From Nymphaea colorata (lineage: Eukaryota; Streptophyta; Magnoliopsida; Nymphaeales; Nymphaeaceae): a DNA stretch of 64,000 bases. The number at the start of each line of letters is the position of its first letter. Position 1 is the stretch's first letter. The DNA is taken from positions 6,460,972 to 6,524,971 of the forward strand of contig NC_045146.1 in assembly GCF_008831285.2 (NCBI RefSeq). Direction: 5' to 3'. A program made the position numbers and the translations under genes. Shown piece by piece: positions 58,431-64,000 of the stretch. The notes beneath the pieces were generated by a model, which searched no databases, was not told the origin of the DNA, and saw only the letters and a list, made by a program, of their open reading frames with translations.

Positions 58431-58679
58431 ATGGACGATCAAAGTTGGATCACGAAGATGAGAGATAGTGTAGAATATTTTGACGGTGTAGACAACTTCT
58501 TTTACTTAATGAGTGCTAGTAATTCCATTGTTAATAAAAGAATGAGATGTCCATGTGTGAAATGCAAACCTTGTAGGTCCTGGAAGGTGCTTGATGCATT
58601 AAATCATATTGTTTCTTCTGCATTCGGTCAGTCATTAGTTTGGTGGCATTATCATGGGGAATCAGTTTTGCCACTATGA
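58431..58679 (+). pseudogene. Transposase-associated (TAD) domain of TNP2-like gene
   Basis: MDDQSWITKMRDSVEYFDGV, DNFFYLMS, then RMRCPCVKC and LVWWHYHGES match the N-terminal TAD zinc-binding domain of CACTA TNP2 transposases (pattern D-x-S-W-M ... Y-x-x-G-V-x-x-F ... C-P-C-x-x-C ... W-x-x-H-G). The frame is open for 82 residues. The start is the first ATG and fits other family members. Downstream coding is broken into several frames. Confidence 0.78.
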
Positions 58680-58721
58680 TGGAAGTTGACTGACTGTTGG
58701 ACATGCATTTTTAAAGTATGT

Positions 58722-59178
58722 AAGATATGTTAGATGATATTTTTGGCATTCATGAAGATGCACCGGCTTTAGCTAGGCCTATCAACCATGTTATTGAAGA
58801 ATTAGAAGGCAATGGCATGTATGAAAGATTAAGCAGGGACACATAACAGGAACTTTATCTAGGTTGCAGCAGACATACGAACATGAGTTTTTTAGTCTTT
58901 TTGTTTTATATCAAGATTCTATGTGGTACAACAACAAGAGCTTCAGTATGTTACATGATCTATTGCATGAAGCTTTCTCTGATGAAGTGCAGTTACAAAA
59001 GACTGTGTATGATGCCAAAAAGATTATCACGGAATTGAAAATTCATAGTAAAATGATATATATGTGCCGGAATAATTGCATGTTATGCAGAAATAGGTTC
59101 ATGTCAAGAATTTTTGTGACAAATGTGGTGTGTCACAATAGAAAGGCACTAAAAATAATGCTACACGAATGCATCTGA
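58722..59178 (+). pseudogene. TNP2 transposase, N-terminal half, broken
   Basis: MLDDIFGIHEDAPALARPIN, then ELYLGCS and, in another frame, WYNNKSFSMLHDLLHEAFSD, VYDAKKIITELKIHSKMIYM, CRNNCMLCRNRF match the TNP2 lead region (LYPGCK, W-x-N-K-S-F-x-M-L-L, Y-x-A-K-K, C-x-N-D-C-M-L). CDKCG remains in a shifted frame just after. Frameshifts near 58850-58900 and 59090 are lethal. Confidence 0.72.
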
Positions 59179-59299
59179 AAAAAAAAAAGACACCAATTAC
59201 AACTCTACGTGATTTTCTTATTGTACAGTGACTGAAGAGGTTGTTATTAATGTTGAATGTTGCATGATATATGACATTTTGAAACTCTTGTTAATGATG

Positions 59300-60296
59300 G
59301 AATGTTGAGGCACCTAGCAAATTGATTGGCATGGAAGAGTTTTGAAGAAATGAACTCACCTTTTGCAGAAGATGCTCGAAATATACAACTTGGTATAGCA
59401 AATGATGGTTTTATTCAATTTGGAACTATAACCTCAACCTGCAGTATCTGGCTTGTTTTGTTAGTTGTTTACTATCTCCTATCTTGGATGTGTACGAAAC
59501 AGCCTTATACTATATTATCATTGTTCATACCTTGACCAATTGCTCCCGATTGATCTGACATGGATGATTGTTTGGAACTGCTCGTAGATGAATTGTGCAC
59601 AATATGGAATGATGATGTATGACATTTGATATTCCTAGAAGAAAACACTTTCAACTTCATGTTGTTTTGATGTGCACTGTACATGACTTTCAAGGATATG
59701 TTGATCTATCAGGGTAGAGCAATAAAGGCAAGCTAGCATGTTGAATATATTATGTAGATACTATTAGTTGTAGAATAAAACATAGTAAAAAAATGTGTTA
59801 TATGGAATATCACCGTTGGTTGCCTATGAGTCATAGATACAAAAAAGCTATCATTTTTTTGATAGTACCATGGAAATGAGACCAGCTCCAATTCTCCTAT
59901 TTGGAAGCGAATTACTGCAACAAATGATATTGACAAGTGATGTAATGAGAGATAATTCAAGCCAAGTCTGAAGGTTTGTATACAACTGGAAGAAAATGAG
60001 TATATTCTTCACATTGCCATACTAGAAGCATAACATGTTATGTCACAATCTAGATGTCATGCACATTGAAAATAACATGTCTAACAACATCATTGGTATG
60101 TTGTTGATCCTGAACAAGGAATCTAAAGATCATTTGAATGCTTGATTAGACTTGAAGAAAATGAATATAAGACCATCAGTTCATGCATGGTAGTAGCAGA
60201 ATTCAGAAAGGTAGATACTTCCCGCTGCTTGTTATAATATGAGAAAGTTAGAAAAAGATTTGTTTTGCAAGTTATTAAAGAATTTAAAAGTTTCAG
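59300..60296 (+). pseudogene. TNP2 transposase, catalytic region, heavily broken
   Basis: At 59326-59535: AWKSFEEMNSPFAEDARNIQ, LGIANDGFIQFGT, YLLSWMCTKQPYTILSLFIP, equal to the LAW..F....P.FA.D.RN.RLG...DGF and PWMC.K..Y..L.LLIPG signatures. Further traces are DIDMDDCLELLVDELCTIWN (after 59550), GRLP-type LPMSHRYRK (59815-59850) and LDVMHIENN (about 60050), with stops between them. Confidence 0.68.
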
Positions 60297-60647
60297 ATGG
60301 ATGTTCAGCAAACATCACCTAAAAGATTAAGAGGGCACAAAATATCAAACATCAAGATCCATGATTGTCATGTACTGCTCGAGCAGTTCATTCTGTTAGT
60401 CATGCATATGTCATTAGCAAAAAAAGCCAGTCTTATGACAGTTAAATTGTGCAAGTTTTTTAGAAAAATGTGTTTGACGGTCATAACAAAAAATGAATTG
60501 CAACAAATGAGGGAACAAATTGCACTCACACCGTGTGAATTGGAGATCATATTTCCACCATTATTTTTCAAAACCATGACACATTTGATGATTCATTTGG
60601 CTCATGAGGTTTGTTTGGGTGTGCTATGCAATATGATTAGATGTATC
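60297..60647 (+). pseudogene. TNP2 C-terminal DUF4218 domain, truncated
   Basis: ISNIKIHDCHVLLEQFILLV ... LCKFFRKMC ... IIFPPLFFKTMTHLMIHLAH, EVCLGVLCNMIRCI match DUF4218 (K-S-H-D-C-H-x-L-x-Q ... F-P-P-S-F-F-D-x-M-x-H-L-x-x-H-L ... G-P-V-x-x-R-W-M). The host frame ends at the LTR border at 60648; the open frame to 60668 continues by chance into the LTR. Confidence 0.72.
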
Positions 60648-63600
60648 AGTTTACATGTAAAATTTTGATCTTACATGCAGACCATATAAATGGAACTTGT
60701 TTACCTATACTCACCTTCGTTCCGTTTGCGGGATTCTGAGAAACAGGACTCGACCTATTGGTACGAAGTCTGACCACTCTTAATGCCTTTACCAAGTGTA
60801 ATCAGATCAAACACTAGATTAGATGTTCCAATCTCTATACCTAAATGTCATCCAAAACATATGAAAAGCAAATGTGCCTTAGTTTTGAGGTTGTGCATGT
60901 TTTAAAATCTAACTCGATCTCAAAAATGGACTCATGAGCGAGAAGAAATTAATCTATAGTTTGTTCATGTCTGAATCATCATACAAGAATGCAAATCGAT
61001 ATTCTAACTCTAATATGGCATGCAGAACTGTGTCATGTAAGCCTCGAGTTTGGTCTTTGATGTGGCTTAGGTGTAGGACGTGGAACTATTAAGGGAAAAC
61101 TGGATCCGAGTCCAAAACGTATAATCATAGTCTAAGAGATTACATAATTCTTGTGTTAAATTGAGTTACAAAATGTCGTAGAGGTCTAAAATATCATGTC
61201 ATGTCATGGATATTCTGAATTTATGACCCAAGGTTCAATGGCTAGAGATCCATCAAATTTGATCTTGTGTCTTATAATTTGATCTTCTAAAATCAAAATT
61301 TTAAAAGAATATATCAAAATATGATGATTATATTATTTAGAATCTTGTATCTGAGCATGATTCTATGGGAGCTGATCTAAAATTTATGATCCAAAATTCA
61401 TCAAATGAAATCTGATCCAAAATTCAAAGTCTGGAATCGAAGACCCAAAACCTAAGATTTGAGATCCAAAATATAAGATCCAAAATCTGAGACCTATAAT
61501 CTGGTTAATCAGAGATCCATAATCTTAGATCTAAAAAGCCAATAATTATTGAGATCCAAACCTCATATAGTAGAATTGGGTTTAATATCACAGTTTAGAT
61601 CAGTATAAGGTTCATGATTTGAATCTAATGCCTTGAAATGAGATACAAGATTCCAAATAGGCTATGAGTAGCTTGGTCAAGAGAACTAGGCTCACTTTGA
61701 GCTAGGTTTGAACCTACTTGTGGGCGGGCTTGATTGAAGCATATGGATTTAGTCTTACTCAAACCAGATGATTTGTAACTTGATCTTCGTTCATCTTATT
61801 TAGATAGGTAATAAAGGAATTGGCTAGATCTAGACTATGGGATCATAAGTAGTGGCCTCTAAGATGAGCCTAGGCTAGGTCGTATATAAATGAGTAAGAT
61901 TGGACTCCATACCTACATGACTTAGAGTTTTTTATATCATTTGAAAAAGTTGATTCTGAAAATATTTTACAAAAATATGGTTTTGAAATGGTTTTTATAT
62001 AAAGACCAAGCTGGATTGTGGTTTCATATGCCTAGGCTAATGCCACAGATTATGCTAGTAGCCTAAACCAGGTCTCAAAGAAGGGGTATGTGGGTGCAAG
62101 GTGATCTAGTGCATATTAAAATCAAAGTGCAATGTGAACCAGGTCTCAGAGAAGGGGTGTATGTGGGTGCAAGGTGATCTAGTGCATATTAAAGTCAAAG
62201 TGCAATGTATGACTTGTGAATGCATAAGAGAACTACATTTTATATGTCTGATTCAAGTAAGAACTAAGTAAGAAAAGCACAAAATTAAAAGAAAGAGACA
62301 AGGAAGAGAAGGGCATATTTGACCTGCATGCTTACCCTAAAGACATTAAAATAAATCTAATCTAAAACACAAACATGCTAAATTTCATAATTACTAAAGC
62401 AAATAAGAGAAATCTAGGACTTAAGTAAGAAATAAGCTAAAGTGAACATGCTAATGGTAAAAGGAAAAATAAAACATACATTAAAAGAAACACTAAATTG
62501 CAAATAAAACCTAGAGACATGCTTGAGTTTGCTCCCAATCTCTACACCCAAGCTACTTGGGTCTACATTGAGTGGTAATGCAGCCCGAATGAAGACTTAT
62601 ACTAAGACTAAAAAAAATTAACTTGTTTTGTGCTAAACATTATGAGTACCCAGTTGAAATTTTACCAACTATTTTGAGCTTCTTTAGGTAAGCTCAAGTG
62701 TGTAGTAAGAGAGAGAAAGGGGGAGCCCTATTTATAGGAGAGAAGGGGAGATAACCTCCTTGAGCCCATCAACATGGGACTAAACATTTTCCTCTCTCAA
62801 AAACCATATGTTAAAAAGGGGTTTTCCATCACAAAATCATATGTTGTGCAATTGTTCGGACTCCTAATTCAAGTATGTGAAAAGCCACATGCACATAGAA
62901 AAGTTCTGGTCAATCCTTGATAAAGGTTTCAGATTGACATTTAGCATGAGAAAGGAATGATGTGAGAATATGAAGAGGAGAAAACATACATTTAAAATCA
63001 TAGTTTAAAAGTTGATGTGCTATAAAAGCATTCATTTCAACCACATATGGAAACCAGTTTCCATTCCATCTACATTGGAGTGCTCAGCAAAGAATTCTGC
63101 ATGTTTCAAGTACTTTCATGAGAATTGACATTAAAATAATGATGCATTTTTGAAATATAATGTGCATTAAGTTCACATGTGGATCTTAGATCTAGGTTTG
63201 ATATTGGGACTCTAAAGAAAATTCTAGAAGATGGATCTGTATATGTTATGAAAATCTGAAACATGATTTGATATACAAGATTTAGAATTTGGAGTAATGA
63301 ATCAAGGACTATGAAAATATATCATATCTGAGACTTGGATATGAGATCTAGATATACAAATTGGACTTGAATATGAAATCTTGATCAATAATTTAAATTA
63401 AAAAGTGTCACCAAGGCTAGGAGGGTTCAGGTTGCATGATATGGATTGGACGGGGCTATGTTCATCCTAGGTGCTGTTTTTTGAAAGATCTTGGTTTAAT
63501 GGGAAATTGGGGTAGGTTGAGCTTGGGATCAAGCCTACTAGATTCATGTGAAAGGATATGAAGTGCTAACTTGGGTACATGTGGCTCTTAAGTTTAGCTT

Positions 63601-64000
63601 TATGAAAAATACATGAATAGCAAGAAATTACCAAAACACCCCTTGAAACATATTCAAGTAAGAAAGCTAATTTTAACCAAGGCATATGTGGTCTATGCCT
63701 TATGTTTATGCCGAATAAATGCCAAAAAAGTGACTGTTTTACTCCTGTATGCATTTTTAGAGCTTCAGATGAGTTTTCTCAATTTGACTAAACCAGCGTG
63801 GGGCTAATTGGCACTAGCTTAAATATTTTTGAGAAATTCATCCCGGATTGCTTTAAAAATTGAAAAAAATAACAAGCTATATATGTCATGTTTATAAAGG
63901 AAGATCAACGACAGCTGTAAAAATCCAATGTTTATTGAAATTTTAATAGGTGGAGTGAGAGTGTTTGGACAAGCTACATGCCTATAAGGATATGTTGAAA
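60648..64000 (-). mobile_element. A-type LTR (copy 2), inverse orientation, runs off the window
   Basis: Read on the minus strand, the end at 60648 is CATGTAAGATCAAAATTTTA, CATGTAAACT, against CATGTAAGATTAGAAAAGTT, TACATGTAAACA in copy 1. Homology continues through the GAATCC-GC-AACGGAACGAAGG block (60717-60740), the GATCC-rich tract (61360-61560) and 63613-63905 (matching 2340-2697 of copy 1) to the window edge. About 700 bp of the LTR should lie beyond 64000. Open frames in it are shared chance frames. Confidence 0.8.
62066..62209. repeat. 71 bp tandem duplication in LTR copy 2
   Basis: AACCAGGTCTCA(A/G)AGAAGGGG and GGGTGCAAGGTGATCTAGTG, CATATTAAA(A/G)TCAAAGTGCA recur at 62066 and 62137. 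The other LTR copies lack the doubling. Confidence 0.88.

Larger units (their letters stand above)
56271..60647 (+). mobile_element. CACTA element with broken TNP2-type transposase, 3' end cut
   Basis: The left end CACTACAAAAAACCCAAG is followed by subterminal words of the ACTGAC/GTCAGT and CATCAGTA type within 450 bp. From 58431 onward there are TNP2 domains in order. At 60647/60648 the last domain is cut by an A-type LTR in inverse orientation, so the right end lies outside the window or is lost. The terminal sequence differs from the CACTA element at 28204, so the two belong to different families. Confidence 0.78.

Overview
The window is AT-rich plant nuclear DNA, almost entirely transposable-element sequence in several nested layers. 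The evidence for a flowering plant is Tat-lineage Ty3/gypsy elements with a second RNase H domain, Ty1/copia remnants, CACTA (En/Spm) elements with TNP2-type transposase, Tourist-like and hAT-like miniature elements, a TRIM, a tRNA-type SINE, GT-AG introns, and a precursor gene for a sulfated peptide hormone of the PSY type. The species cannot be named from the sequence.

Layout. 1-1552: flank with one decayed LRR-kinase exon. 1553-5658: a 4.1 kb LTR (element A) followed by a primer-binding site and a dead plant-mobile-domain/gag/protease region to about 10950; a 472 bp TRIM is nested in it (7132-7603). 11937-26400: element B, a nearly complete Tat-type element with two closely similar 3.2 kb LTRs, a mobile-domain ORF, gag, protease, reverse transcriptase and two RNase H domains, but with the integrase catalytic core deleted. 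On either side of B lie gene-like pieces (10951-11936 and 26401-27264, the latter with an exon-like block). 27265-30570: the 3' part of another A-type LTR, split by a non-autonomous CACTA element (28204-30051) whose empty site is preserved in the other LTR copy. 30846-34313 and 35205-36530: copia remnants on opposite strands. 38877-40610: the one apparently intact host gene, a three-exon gene on the minus strand for a 99-residue PSY-like peptide precursor. 40720-50195: intergenic DNA with MITEs, microsatellites and decayed repeats. 50196-51685: an imperfect repeat array, a decayed intron-containing gene end, and a SINE with an 18 bp target duplication. 53379-55402: a long AT/AG microsatellite, an exact 220 bp tandem duplication and a Tourist/PIF-type element. 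56271-60647: a CACTA element with a broken TNP2 gene, cut inside its last domain by a third A-type LTR in inverse orientation (60648 to the window end).

The layers give an order of events: A and the copia pieces are the most decayed; the TRIM, B and the CACTA element went in later; B's LTRs are still closely similar. The strongest candidate for real, uncatalogued biology is the PSY-like peptide gene. The mobile-domain ORFs carried by both gypsy elements and the gene-like DNA trapped between A-type LTRs also deserve attention.
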